DNA of 48,995 nucleotides from an uncultured Cocleimonas sp. (GTDB lineage Bacteria > Pseudomonadota > Gammaproteobacteria > Thiotrichales > Thiotrichaceae), in the NCBI RefSeq assembly GCF_947495625.1, contig NZ_CANLZW010000037.1:1-48995 (forward strand). Reading direction: 5' to 3'. A program made the translations under genes and the position numbers. Every line of letters begins with the position of its first letter. The stretch's first letter is position 1. Below are positions 23,474 to 32,412 of the stretch, piece by piece. Under the pieces are notes generated by a model. It had not been told where the DNA came from, ran no database searches, and was given only the letters and a program-made list of their open reading frames with translations.

Positions 23474-24859
23474 TTAATTTTCTCGCTTCTCAAATATCTC
23501 TTCGGCAAATTGCGCGAACTTACCACGTACAGATCTCTCCAGTTCAATCGCATACATCGAGACTTCTTCATGCTTGTTGGTAGTTTGCTTAAGTAGGGTG
23601 GTTAAACCATTGTTGTAGCGATTCAGGTAGATATTATCTATCTGGCGGTTCGAGCCAATGATGATTGCTTTACAGCTTTGATCGAGTCGCGATAAAACCA
23701 GTTGAGTCGTATTGTTCGAGCTGTTCTGCCACTCATCAAGTATCACGATAGCGTTACTCAGGGTTCGTCCACGTGCTTCGCCCGGCCAGAGCTTTTCAAT
23801 ATTGTATTTGTTCACCAAATACTCGACCTTCATTTCAAGTGCTTCTTGTTGAAGAACGCTTTCACGACGTTTCAACTGGGTCTTGGCAATAAATTCCAAC
23901 GTGTCATACAAAGCCATATTATAGACTCGGAATTTTTCATCATTGCCTGAGAGAAAGCCAACTTCGGCACCCTTGTCGACACTTTCGATGGAGTTTCTAA
24001 CGTAAACAATTTTTTCATAATGCCCCAAATCAATCAGGCGCATGGCTGCGGCAAAGGCCAGTAAGGTTTTACCACTGCCTGCCTTGGCATCCACAACTGT
24101 GATATCAAAATAGTCACTAAGCATCGCTTTCAGAAGAAACATCTGCTTCATATTCATCGGTTTTATACTGAGACCGTTGAAGTCTTCTTTTTCATTGACG
24201 ATGTCTATCTTTCCGCCTTTGCTGACAATTCCGTATTGGCGATTACCATCTTTAGAGACGAATTCGTAATTAAAGTTGTCGTTCTGGTAGTTATCATCGT
24301 AATCGGTGATATCGCTATTCTGCATGCCATTGAATAAGCTTGAATCTACCTCGATGGATTTGAAAAAGTGAAATGGCGGTAAGTCTGATCTATCTTCGTA
24401 AAGCGTCTGAACCTTAATACCGCTGAATAAGCCAAACATGCGCGCATAAATATCGAGTGATAGGAAAATGATTTTATGGCCTTTGTAATAGCTTTGTGCA
24501 GCTTCAGCGACTTCGACGATTCGTTTATCGTTGGATTCTGCAATGTGTGCAGCGTCGAGATCTGATTCGTATTTGTTTTTAGAGAAAAGGTGGATGGAAG
24601 CGGAATCATTAAAACGTAGTTTGACGACTCTACATTCTTTTTTCTGATCTATTTTATCAACTTTGCAGGCGGCTAGCATTCGAGCGAAGCTTCTTGCCTG
24701 ATAGCTCAATTCTCCTGAGCCTTTTTTAAATTCTTCTAATTCAACCAGGACGGTTTCTGGTATTACCACGATATTGTTGTTGTCTTGTGAAAGTTGTTTG
24801 ATGCCCTGTGGATTATGCAAAATGATGTTGGTATCGATTACATAAATCTTATCTGCCAT
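23474..24859 (-). CDS. PIN-PhoH fusion ATPase (PhoH2-like)
   Basis: A 461-aa protein. The N-terminal PIN domain (about residues 1-130) shows IYVIDTNIILHNP with Asp8 and later acidic residues (LVELEEF, SDLDAAHIAE) of an RNase active site. The C-terminal PhoH ATPase (about 220-450) has Walker A VVDAKAGSGKTLLAFA near 260 and Walker B NAIVILDEWQNS near 375. PhoH2 proteins are RNA helicase-RNases related to VapC toxins, often acting in RNA turnover. CAGGAG lies ten bases before the ATG. It converges with yidD and is divergent from the acyltransferase. Confidence 0.92.
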   Translation of the reverse strand: MADKIYVIDTNIILHNPQGIKQLSQDNNNIVVIPETVLVELEEFKKGSGELSYQARSFARMLAACKVDKIDQKKECRVVKLRFNDSASIHLFSKNKYESDLDAAHIAESNDKRIVEVAEAAQSYYKGHKIIFLSLDIYARMFGLFSGIKVQTLYEDRSDLPPFHFFKSIEVDSSLFNGMQNSDITDYDDNYQNDNFNYEFVSKDGNRQYGIVSKGGKIDIVNEKEDFNGLSIKPMNMKQMFLLKAMLSDYFDITVVDAKAGSGKTLLAFAAAMRLIDLGHYEKIVYVRNSIESVDKGAEVGFLSGNDEKFRVYNMALYDTLEFIAKTQLKRRESVLQQEALEMKVEYLVNKYNIEKLWPGEARGRTLSNAIVILDEWQNSSNNTTQLVLSRLDQSCKAIIIGSNRQIDNIYLNRYNNGLTTLLKQTTNKHEEVSMYAIELERSVRGKFAQFAEEIFEKREN

Positions 24860-24931
24860 ATATTAACGCTCCTGAAATGATTGTTATTAGTTAATTGCCA
24901 AAGGATTTTACGTTCTATAAATGAGTATAGT

Positions 24932-24962
24932 AAGAACCTGTGAAAAGTGGGGGGGTGACCTT
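24932..24962 (+). repeat. G-rich hairpin repeat, copy 7
   Basis: AAGAACCTGTG, AAAAGT, GGGGGGGTGACCTT. It lies in the divergent gap between the phoH-like gene and the OlsF-like gene, where a terminator would make no sense for either gene. Confidence 0.83.
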
Positions 24963-25122
24963 CATTTGATATCAATTAAGTGATTAATTTTGTATAGGTC
25001 TGCTTAGATTGTTGCAAAGCAATAGCAGGCTTACAACGAATGATGTCAATGTCATTAAACATTAATTTTTTAGTCATCTTTTTTTAACACATCTTAATTA
25101 AGCTTTGTTGCCATGATTATTA

Positions 25123-26898
25123 ATGGAAACTAAAGGCTTTACAACAGTGATTAATTTAGAAAAGAAATTGTTAGAGGTGAATCCAGCTCTGGCGGATAAG
25201 CCGGGTTCGAATCTGTTCTTTAAAACAATGAGGCGTTTATTCCGAGAGAAAGAAATCAATAAATTTATCGATAAGAATCAACACTTAAGAGGTTTTGCAT
25301 TTTTAGATAAGGTACTGCAATACTTCAATTTTACTTTTGAAGCTACAGCAAAGTCTTACGATAATATTCCTGCGGAAGGCAAAGTGATTATTGTTGCGAA
25401 TCACCCCATTGGTTCACTGGATGGTTTAGCCTTATTAAAAATGGTTCGTTCTGTTCGGCATGATGTAAAAGTCGTCGCCAATGAAGTGCTGTCACAGGTT
25501 AAGCCTTTGCAGTCGTTACTTCTTCCTGTAGAGGTAATGTCAGGTAGAGCGGCTTTCAGATCACAGCTAGAAAGCATGATTCAAGTACTGGAAAATGAAC
25601 ACGCTTTGATTATTTTCCCATCTGCTGAGGTCTCTCGAATTAAGCCTAATGGTGTTAGAGACGGAAAGTGGAAAACTGGATTCCTGAAACTGGCAAGACG
25701 TACTGGTTCTCCAGTACTTCCTGTATTTGTCGAAGCGAAAAATTCAGCACTATTTTACAGCATGTCGACTATTTATAAGCCGTTAGGAACAGCCATGCTA
25801 GTCCATGAAATGTTCAATAAGGAAAACAAGCAGCTAAAAATTCACGTTGGCAGTCCTATTCCTGTTTCTGAGTTTACCGGTACAGGGTTGGCAGACAAGC
25901 GCATTGCTAAGCTACTAAAAAAACAGTTATATCGACTATCAGGCAAAAACAAATTGCCGATGTTTAACACCGTACAGACAATCGCTCATCCAGCGAGAAG
26001 AAAAGCATTAAAGGACGCTTTGTATCAAGCCCAGCAATTAGGCGAAACAGACGATGGCAAAAAGATATTTCTCTATGATTATGAGCCAGACTCGCCAGTA
26101 ATTCATGAAATTGGCAGGCTTCGAGAACTGAGTTTCCGTTCTGTAGAAGAGGGTACAGGTGATTCAATGGATATCGATAAATACGATAGTTATTACCGTC
26201 ATCTAGTACTTTGGGATGAAAATGATCTTGAAATTGTAGGTGCTTATCGCATTGGCGAATGTGCCACTATCGTAAAAGAAAAAGGATTGGATGGCCTGTA
26301 TTCGAGCACATTATTTACATTCGAAGAAGCGTTTGTGGATCATTTACCCAAAGCGATTGAGCTAGGCCGTAGCTTTGTGCAACCGCGCTATTGGGGTAAA
26401 CGAAGTCTTGATTATCTGTGGTTTGGAATAGGTGCTTATTTACGTCATAACCCAGAGATTAAATATTTATTTGGTCCTCTGAGTTTGTCGCAAGCTTATT
26501 CGCGACCACCCACTGAATTAATATTATCTTTTTATAATCAGCAGTTTTCAGCAAATCCAAAAATGGCTTCGGCGCTCAAGCCTTTTGAGTTAACGCCACA
26601 AGTATTGGCGATAGCGAATGAGGATTTTGCTGATGACTATAAATCAAGTTACAAACGTTTGAATAAAAAGCTTAAGCACTATGGAGTAAAAGTGCCAACC
26701 TTATACAAACAATATTCAGAAGTTTGTAAGCCTGGAGGCTGTCAGTTTATTGCTTTTAATATCGATGCAGAATTTAACTATTGCATAGACAGTTTAATTC
26801 TTGTCGACCTTGAGCAAATCAAAGAAAAACGTAAGAAACGTTATTTTGGGGAAATATCTAATGAAAATAAAAGTATTGAAGAAAAGAAAACCGCTTAA
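25123..26898 (+). CDS. Bifunctional acyltransferase, OlsF-like (ornithine lipid synthesis)
   Basis: A 591-aa fusion. The N-terminal half (about residues 70-280) is a PlsC-type O-acyltransferase: VANHPIGSLDGLALL with H94 and D100, then FPSAEVSRIKPNGVRDGKWKTGF. The C-terminal half (about 310-560) is a GNAT/hemolysin-like N-acyltransferase: IHEIGRLRELSFRSVEEGTGDSMDIDKYD, ELGRSFVQPRYWGKRSLDYLW and FGPLSLSQAYS. This two-domain order matches OlsF of Serratia, which makes ornithine lipids from ornithine and acyl-ACP by N- then O-acylation. The product is a phosphate-free membrane lipid. The specific substrate is inference; a hemolysin label would be misleading. Confidence 0.8.
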   Translation: METKGFTTVINLEKKLLEVNPALADKPGSNLFFKTMRRLFREKEINKFIDKNQHLRGFAFLDKVLQYFNFTFEATAKSYDNIPAEGKVIIVANHPIGSLDGLALLKMVRSVRHDVKVVANEVLSQVKPLQSLLLPVEVMSGRAAFRSQLESMIQVLENEHALIIFPSAEVSRIKPNGVRDGKWKTGFLKLARRTGSPVLPVFVEAKNSALFYSMSTIYKPLGTAMLVHEMFNKENKQLKIHVGSPIPVSEFTGTGLADKRIAKLLKKQLYRLSGKNKLPMFNTVQTIAHPARRKALKDALYQAQQLGETDDGKKIFLYDYEPDSPVIHEIGRLRELSFRSVEEGTGDSMDIDKYDSYYRHLVLWDENDLEIVGAYRIGECATIVKEKGLDGLYSSTLFTFEEAFVDHLPKAIELGRSFVQPRYWGKRSLDYLWFGIGAYLRHNPEIKYLFGPLSLSQAYSRPPTELILSFYNQQFSANPKMASALKPFELTPQVLAIANEDFADDYKSSYKRLNKKLKHYGVKVPTLYKQYSEVCKPGGCQFIAFNIDAEFNYCIDSLILVDLEQIKEKRKKRYFGEISNENKSIEEKKTA

Positions 26899-26995
26899 AC
26901 GCGTTAATAAAAATAAATATCGATTCTGGAATGAATTAATGAGTACTCACTTAAAGCAGTCAAAAGAATCAGCGGTTCGCGAACAAGCTCGTTAG
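26861..26995 (+). CDS. Possible 44-aa basic small protein
   Basis: An ATG at 26861, nine bases after GGGG, opens a 44-aa frame overlapping the end of the OlsF-like gene by 38 bp. The product is strongly basic (MKIKVLKKRKPLKRVNKNKY at the start) and continues FWNELMSTHLKQSKES. Codon choice outside the overlap resembles neighbouring genes. I recognise no family, and it could be chance. Confidence 0.35.
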   Translation: MKIKVLKKRKPLKRVNKNKYRFWNELMSTHLKQSKESAVREQAR

Positions 26996-27071
26996 AAATT
27001 TTTTCTGATTATTTCTATCGTTATTGATAACTCACATTGATTCAGAGTCGAACAGGCGTTATCTTCATATA

Positions 27072-28580
27072 ATGACAAAATCAAGTAATGCTGAGCATAG
27101 AAAATACCCAGAAATGATTGCGGCTGTAGATTTGGGTTCGAACAGTTTTCATTTAATCGTAGCCAGAGTTGATGAGCATGGTAATTTTTCCATGGTTGAT
27201 CAAATGAAAGAAATGGTGAGATTGCGAGGTGGCCTCGACGAATACAACAATATGGATGAGGCTGTTGCGCAAAATGCGCTTGAGTGTCTGCAGCGTTTTG
27301 GAGATCGAATAAGGCATTTAAAGTCCTCTGCAGTCAAAGCAGCAGGTACCAATACATTACGCACGATGAATAGCTCTTCAGAGTTTTTGCGCAAAGCAAA
27401 CAAAGCACTTGGGCATCGTATTGATATTATCCCGGGTCGTGAAGAAGCACGTCTTGTTTATTTAGGTGTATCACATACGCTGTCTGATGATAAAGGCAAA
27501 CAACTGGTTGTTGATATCGGTGGCGGTAGTACAGAGTTTATTGTCGGTAAAAAGTTTGAGCCCATACGCCTCGAGAGTTTAAATTTCGGTTCGGTAAGTG
27601 TGACTAAACGATTTTTTCCCAATGGGGATTTAAGCCCAGCTAATTGGCAGACTGCTAATACCGTTTTACGACTTGAAATAATGCCGATCCAGCGTGACTA
27701 CTCGCAAAAAAACTGGAAGCGGGCGATTGGCTCTTCGGGAACAATCAAGGCAACGTTATCTATTATCCAGGAACTCGAGATTGATCGATTTGCCATAACG
27801 CTAGATGCTCTTTATGAGATTCGAGACAAGCTGATCGCAATTGGAAATATAGACGATATTATCTTGCCGGGGTTAAATCAAAATCGCGCGCCGGTTTATG
27901 CTGGTGGGCTTGCAGTGATAATAGCGGTGTTCGAAGCATTAAATATAGAGATAATGACAGTATCAGAAGGGGCGCTGCGCGAAGGGTTGCTCTACGATAT
28001 GTTGGGGCGAATAAACCATGAGGATGCTCGCGATCGCTCTGTTAAAGATCTAATGAAACGTTTCAATATAGATGTGAAGCAGGCTAATAGAGTAAAGAAA
28101 ACGGCCTTGCATTGTTTTACTCAGATTAGAAAAGACTGGGGCTTGAACAAGAAACGCAGTCATACACTCGCCTGGGCCGCTGATCTGCATGAGTTGGGAA
28201 TGAGTATCACGCATGATAAACACCATCTTCAGGGAGCACATATTCTTGATCATGCAGATATTCCAGGTTTTAACCAGCGTCGGCAGCACTGGTTAGCGGT
28301 GCTGGTGCAAACACACCGTAAAAAAATTGAAAGTGAAATATTTGATTCTCTATTAGAGGATGATCGTCAGACTATTGTTTATCTATGTGTGTTGTTGCGT
28401 ATTGCCGTGTTATTGCATCGTTCGAGACAAGACAAAGATATTTTGCCGGATGTCACAGGTGCAGAAAATAGCATGCATATTAACAGTTCAAAATCACTTA
28501 AAGATCAGGCGCTGTTAGAAGCAGATTTGACTCAAGAGAAAGTCTGGTTAGAGAAACTGGGATTCACTTTAACCTTTTAA
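27072..28580 (+). CDS. ppx: Exopolyphosphatase (Ppx/GppA family)
   Basis: A 502-aa protein. The N-terminal ASKHA phosphatase domains show AAVDLGSNSFHLIVARV (phosphate 1 motif), GREEARLVYLGV and VVDIGGGSTEFIVG (phosphate 2 motif). The C-terminal part (from about residue 310) is HD-like: WAADLHELGMSITHDKHHLQGAHIL. Length and domain order fit Ppx, which removes terminal phosphate from polyphosphate; GppA-type pppGpp hydrolysis is possible too. I start at the ATG at 27072; an upstream TTG at 27024 adds no family-like sequence. It is probably cotranscribed with no other gene (no ppk nearby). Confidence 0.9.
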   Translation: MTKSSNAEHRKYPEMIAAVDLGSNSFHLIVARVDEHGNFSMVDQMKEMVRLRGGLDEYNNMDEAVAQNALECLQRFGDRIRHLKSSAVKAAGTNTLRTMNSSSEFLRKANKALGHRIDIIPGREEARLVYLGVSHTLSDDKGKQLVVDIGGGSTEFIVGKKFEPIRLESLNFGSVSVTKRFFPNGDLSPANWQTANTVLRLEIMPIQRDYSQKNWKRAIGSSGTIKATLSIIQELEIDRFAITLDALYEIRDKLIAIGNIDDIILPGLNQNRAPVYAGGLAVIIAVFEALNIEIMTVSEGALREGLLYDMLGRINHEDARDRSVKDLMKRFNIDVKQANRVKKTALHCFTQIRKDWGLNKKRSHTLAWAADLHELGMSITHDKHHLQGAHILDHADIPGFNQRRQHWLAVLVQTHRKKIESEIFDSLLEDDRQTIVYLCVLLRIAVLLHRSRQDKDILPDVTGAENSMHINSSKSLKDQALLEADLTQEKVWLEKLGFTLTF

Positions 28581-28597
28581 GAGCAATTGCTCTGTTT
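28580..28597 (+). terminator. Weak terminator-like palindrome after ppx
   Basis: AGAGCAATTGCTCT followed by GTTTTA, overlapping the ppx stop codon. Short stem without a proper loop, so only a weak candidate. Confidence 0.4.
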
Positions 28598-28723
28598 TAT
28601 AGACGCTTTGATCGCTAATTTCATCAGCTCGTCTACAATAAATACCATTTCATTGATTTTTACTGAATAATTGAGCGCTGATTGTCTACATAGAAATACA
28701 GACAACATAACAGGGGCAATTTC

Positions 28724-29773
28724 ATGAAAAAAATCGCAATCGTTATTGCAGACCTAGATTTAGGCGGCGGGCAACGTGTGGCAATCAATCTTGCTAATGC
28801 ATTGGCGAAAGATAATGACGTAAGCATTGTTATTTTTCAGGATAACGATATCCACTACCATGTTCCCGGTAAATTGATTAATTTAGATTGTCCCCAAAAA
28901 ACCAGTGTTATTGGGAAAGCATTCAATGTTTTAAAGCGTGCTTATCGATTAAGGAAACTACTCAAAAAAGAAAAATTTGATCATGTGTATGGTTTTATGG
29001 AGACGGCTAACTTTCCTACTGCCTTAGTATTTCATGATGCCGCATTGTCCGTGCACTGTAACCCTCGTGAGTTAAGCTTTTTCGAATCTACACTTGTTAA
29101 GATAACCTATCCTCGTGTTAAAAACATCATTGCAGTTTCAGAAGATGTTGCCTCAATACTCAAAACGGATTATTCATTGAATAACGTTTCTCGTATTTAT
29201 AATCCGGTTGATGTGGAAGATATTGTTGCGCAGGTCGAAAAGCCTTATGAGCATCCCAAGCCTTATATTGTTGCACTAGGCAGATTCCATGAAGTAAAAC
29301 GTTATGACTTACTGATCAATGCCTATGCTAACAGTAAGATGAAGGATGACTGTGACCTAATTATTGTTGGTGATGGCGAGCTGCGGGAAGATCTGGAGCG
29401 TCAGGTAAATTCTTTACAAATTCATCATAAAGTCCATTTTGTAGGAACTCAGACGAATCCTTTTCCTTATCTGGCGGGAGCTAAGTTCTTAACATTGACC
29501 AGTCGTACTGAAGCATTTCCAATGGTTTTGATTGAAGCGTTAGCACTAAAAACGCCAGTGGTTGCGACTGATTGCCCGACAGGGCCAAGAGAAATTGTGC
29601 GACATGGAGAGAACGGTCTTTTGGTAGAAAATGAGAATACCGAAGCTTTTACAACAGCAATCGATGACTTGTTCTACAACGAATTGATGTTACGTAAATT
29701 TAGAAATAATGCGATAGATTCCATTCAACATCTATCTGGTGGTGTCATTGCAAAAGAGTGGTTGGCGCTTTAA
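28724..29773 (+). CDS. GT4-family glycosyltransferase
   Basis: A 349-aa GT-B enzyme. The N-terminal domain opens with IADLDLGGGQRVAINLANAL; the C-terminal domain has VALGRFHEVKRYDLLINAY (near residue 184), IIVGDGELREDLE and the donor-binding motif SRTEAFPMVLIEALALKTPVVATD (near 262) with the EX7E pattern. Such enzymes retain anomeric configuration and use nucleotide sugars, usually for lipopolysaccharide or capsule. AGGGG precedes the ATG. It stands alone without other polysaccharide genes, so the acceptor is unknown. Confidence 0.9.
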   Translation: MKKIAIVIADLDLGGGQRVAINLANALAKDNDVSIVIFQDNDIHYHVPGKLINLDCPQKTSVIGKAFNVLKRAYRLRKLLKKEKFDHVYGFMETANFPTALVFHDAALSVHCNPRELSFFESTLVKITYPRVKNIIAVSEDVASILKTDYSLNNVSRIYNPVDVEDIVAQVEKPYEHPKPYIVALGRFHEVKRYDLLINAYANSKMKDDCDLIIVGDGELREDLERQVNSLQIHHKVHFVGTQTNPFPYLAGAKFLTLTSRTEAFPMVLIEALALKTPVVATDCPTGPREIVRHGENGLLVENENTEAFTTAIDDLFYNELMLRKFRNNAIDSIQHLSGGVIAKEWLAL

Positions 29774-29871
29774 CTACTTTTTATTAGCTTGATCCGTCTT
29801 AATAGCACCTTATCAAACTTCTTCTGATCAGGTGATTGTGCTACATTAATTAAAAAATAATGGAGCATTTC

Positions 29872-30660
29872 ATGAGAAAAAAAAGTCACCCCCCCACTTT
29901 AAAGTCTTTTTTCACGTTGTTCATAGCACTGCTATTAACAAATACAGTCGTATTTGCGAGTGATCTTGATAAAGAAAAACGCTGGGCCGAGCAAATTACT
30001 GACTCACTATTTGATGGTGAAGCCATCGAACTGAATGATGGTACAAATGATTTTCTAGCCATAGATACTCGTGCAGATGAGCCTAAAGACGTTGGAGTGA
30101 TTGTAATTCATGGCATTGGGATTCACCCAAATTGGGAAACCGTGGTTAAACCGTTACGTGTTCAACTAGCAGCTAAAGGTTGGAACACTCTCGCTTTACA
30201 GATGCCTGTTCTAGCAAATGATGCTGATGGCAAAGACTACGAGCCTTTGATGAAAGAAGTACCTGCCAGAATAGATTCAGGTATTCGTTATTTAGCCAAA
30301 GAAGGGGCCAAAAAGGTTGTGATAGTTTCGCATAGTTTAGGTGCCCGAATGACTAATTACTATTTAGCGCATAAAAAAGTCTATAAAGAAGCACAAACAG
30401 AAACCCCGATAATTGCTTATGTGGGTATCGGGATGAATACTGATAATGAACAGTTTTTGGAAAAGATTAATATTCCTATACTGGATTTGTATGGAGAAAA
30501 AGATTTAGAAGGCGTACTAAAATCGGCAGAATCTAGAAAAAAAGCAGGGTCGCATAATAAAGACTACAAACAACAAAAGGTAGCTGGTGCAAACCACTTT
30601 TTTGAAGGTCAAGATGATGACTTGGTAAACGCAGTAGCTGCTGCCTTGGAAAAGTTTTAG
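29872..30660 (+). CDS. Exported alpha/beta hydrolase (DUF3530-like)
   Basis: A 262-aa hydrolase with a signal peptide (cleavage after VVFA, about residue 27). The catalytic triad is likely Ser155 in VSHSLGAR, Asp in LDLYGEKD (near 206) and His in ANHFFEG (near 242); the oxyanion region is VIHGIGIHPNW. It resembles DUF3530 proteins; substrate unknown. I choose the ATG at 29872, which has GGAG seven bases before it, over 29860. Odd feature: residues 3-14 of the signal peptide (KKSHPPTLKSFF) are encoded by a complete G-rich repeat (copy 8). Confidence 0.85.
   Translation: MRKKSHPPTLKSFFTLFIALLLTNTVVFASDLDKEKRWAEQITDSLFDGEAIELNDGTNDFLAIDTRADEPKDVGVIVIHGIGIHPNWETVVKPLRVQLAAKGWNTLALQMPVLANDADGKDYEPLMKEVPARIDSGIRYLAKEGAKKVVIVSHSLGARMTNYYLAHKKVYKEAQTETPIIAYVGIGMNTDNEQFLEKINIPILDLYGEKDLEGVLKSAESRKKAGSHNKDYKQQKVAGANHFFEGQDDDLVNAVAAALEKF
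29877..29912 (-). repeat. G-rich hairpin repeat, copy 8 (inside hydrolase signal peptide)
   Basis: Minus-strand reading: AAAAAAGACTTT, AAAGT, GGGGGGGTGACTTTTTT. It lies five bases after the hydrolase ATG, in frame and without a stop, so it is translated as part of the signal peptide n-region. It is the only copy lying wholly within a real gene. Confidence 0.88.
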
Positions 30661-30710
30661 ACCTTTATTTGTAGTACTGAAACATAAGTATAGTAATGAA
30701 AACAAGAAAC

Positions 30711-30741
30711 AAAAAAGCCGACGATAACGTCGGCTTTTTTT
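30711..30741. terminator. Bidirectional terminator between hydrolase and DsrE-like gene
   Basis: AAAAAAGCCGACG and CGTCGGCTTTTTT form a perfect stem around ATAA with T runs on both strands. It ends the hydrolase (+) and the DsrE-like gene (-). Confidence 0.93.
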
Positions 30742-30765
30742 AATTTCTAAAAGTGTGCTTATAAC

Positions 30766-31278
30766 TTAAATATATAAACAAATATCTGAATCGCCAGCAA
30801 AATCGAAGAATGTCGCTGCGCCAACATACTCCAGCCCATCCATGAAGTCCTTTTCAGCGTCGAATCCGAATAGCTCAACCGTCATTTGGCAAGCTAGGAA
30901 TCTAACTTCTGCTTCCTGACAAAGCTCGCGTAATTCAGCGATTGAAGCAACACCATTATTAGCGATGGTTTTCTTCATTAACGTTGTCGCAATTGCTTCA
31001 TAACCAGGTAGGTTAGACTGAATAATGTTTGGGATATTCCAGTTAATTCCCTGGAACCACTTTGGGCCAACCGGCATTTTCATCGGCATGCCAGGGTTTC
31101 CAAGAGGGCTAACTTGTAGATCACTCACGTCTTTCTTTAAAAGTTGTAAGCCATAAAAAGTACAAAATACTTCTACTTCATAACCTAATGCAGCAGCCGT
31201 AGATGCCAGGATAAAGGGAGGGTAAGCCCAGTCCAACGTACCTTTAGTGGCAATGATTGCTAGTTTCTTCTGCTCCAT
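30766..31278 (-). CDS. DsrE/DsrF-like (DsrE2) protein
   Basis: A 170-aa protein of the DsrE2-like family: KKLAIIATKGTLDWAYPPFILASTAAALG at the start, EVFCTFYGLQLLKK, and ARFLACQMTVELFG-like VRFLACQMTVELFGF near residue 130 with the putative sulfur-relay Cys. The C-terminus ATFFDFAGDSDICLYI is typical. Relatives transfer sulfane sulfur or bind small thiols; no dsr or tus partners are nearby, so a role is unclear. I start at the ATG at 31278 (GAGG seven bases before); upstream in-frame codons are not family-like. Confidence 0.87.
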   Translation of the reverse strand: MEQKKLAIIATKGTLDWAYPPFILASTAAALGYEVEVFCTFYGLQLLKKDVSDLQVSPLGNPGMPMKMPVGPKWFQGINWNIPNIIQSNLPGYEAIATTLMKKTIANNGVASIAELRELCQEAEVRFLACQMTVELFGFDAEKDFMDGLEYVGAATFFDFAGDSDICLYI

Positions 31279-31478
31279 TTTTCTACCTCTTAGCTTATTT
31301 GTTTGGGTTAATAATCGCCCGACTATAACAGAAAACAATAATATACTGAAATACTATAATTTATTGTCTTTATAGGTTCCATTAATCAACAAATGGGTCT
31401 CTATAAATTTAACGGACAAAATTTCTTACTAGATGCATAATTTAAAACTTATTAATGCGATCAGGGTAATAAGAAAGA

Positions 31479-32216
31479 ATGAGAGTCTCACGGTTTTATC
31501 AAGAAGGCGATATCCAAGAAGGGGAAGAAATGGATTTAAGTCAGGCTAATCATCGGCATGCAGTGCAAGTACTTCGTCTAAAAAAAGGCGATAACCTGAT
31601 TCTTTTTAATGGACGTGGTGGAGAGTATCAGGCATCCGTTATAGCGACAGATAAACGCCAATCCCAGGTACTTATTGAAAACCATATTCAAATTGATCGA
31701 GAGTCTTCATTAGAACTCACTTTAATACTGGCTAATATTAAACCCGATAAAATGGATTACGCGATTCAAAAAGCAGTTGAACTGGGTGTCTCAACGATTC
31801 AACCCATGTACACAAAACGCAGTGTAATAAAACTGAAAAGTAATCGTCTCGAAAAAAAGATGCAACATTGGCAAGGGGTAATAATTGCCGCTTGTGAACA
31901 ATCAGGCCGAACCTCGATTCCAGAGATAAAGAAACCTTGTGACTTTAACGAGATTTTCAGCCTTTATGCAGAGACAACACAAATATCAATGCTGCCTGGC
32001 TCAGAAAATAAAATACAACAAATGAAACTTGATGAGAGCCATAACGGAGTATCGTTAATTATCGGGCCAGAAGGTGGCTTTAGTGATGATGAAGAGAAGA
32101 TTATGCAAACTAACAAGGTGCACTCTGTAAATTTTGGGAAACGTATTTTACGCGCAGAAACTGCTGTAGTGGCTGGTATTACCGCGTGTCAGATGACGTG
32201 GGGTGATTTGAGCTAG
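31479..32216 (+). CDS. rsmE: 16S rRNA (uracil-1498-N3)-methyltransferase RsmE
   Basis: A 245-aa SPOUT methyltransferase. The N-terminal PUA-like part has HAVQVLRLKKGDNLILFNGRGGEY; the C-terminal SPOUT domain shows KPDKMDYAIQKAVELGVSTIQP, CEQSGR, LIIGPEGGFSDDE and the knot end LGKRILRAETA (FGKRILRAETAVVAGI). It methylates U1498 of 16S rRNA in the 30S subunit. Length is normal. A possible weak terminator follows at 32289. Confidence 0.96.
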   Translation: MRVSRFYQEGDIQEGEEMDLSQANHRHAVQVLRLKKGDNLILFNGRGGEYQASVIATDKRQSQVLIENHIQIDRESSLELTLILANIKPDKMDYAIQKAVELGVSTIQPMYTKRSVIKLKSNRLEKKMQHWQGVIIAACEQSGRTSIPEIKKPCDFNEIFSLYAETTQISMLPGSENKIQQMKLDESHNGVSLIIGPEGGFSDDEEKIMQTNKVHSVNFGKRILRAETAVVAGITACQMTWGDLS

Positions 32217-32288
32217 AAATAATTTATTATAAAGTTCATCCTGTTAATTCAATTAGTAAATGCAATTAGCATTATATATTGAGAGATA

Positions 32289-32320
32289 TCCTTAATGCTT
32301 ATGGGATAAGGAATTTTATT
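32289..32320 (+). terminator. Weak terminator candidate after rsmE
   Basis: TCCTTA (32289-32294) can pair with TAAGGA (32307-32312), followed by ATTTTATTTTT. Six-base stem, 12-nt loop: a weak candidate. Confidence 0.35.
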
Positions 32321-32412
32321 TTTAGCTCTGGTAAAGTAGCGCAACATTTTGATTTTATGCTTAGTATTAGTCTTTAATCGCTGAAGCATTTAATAGTAAA
32401 GGGGAAAATTCA

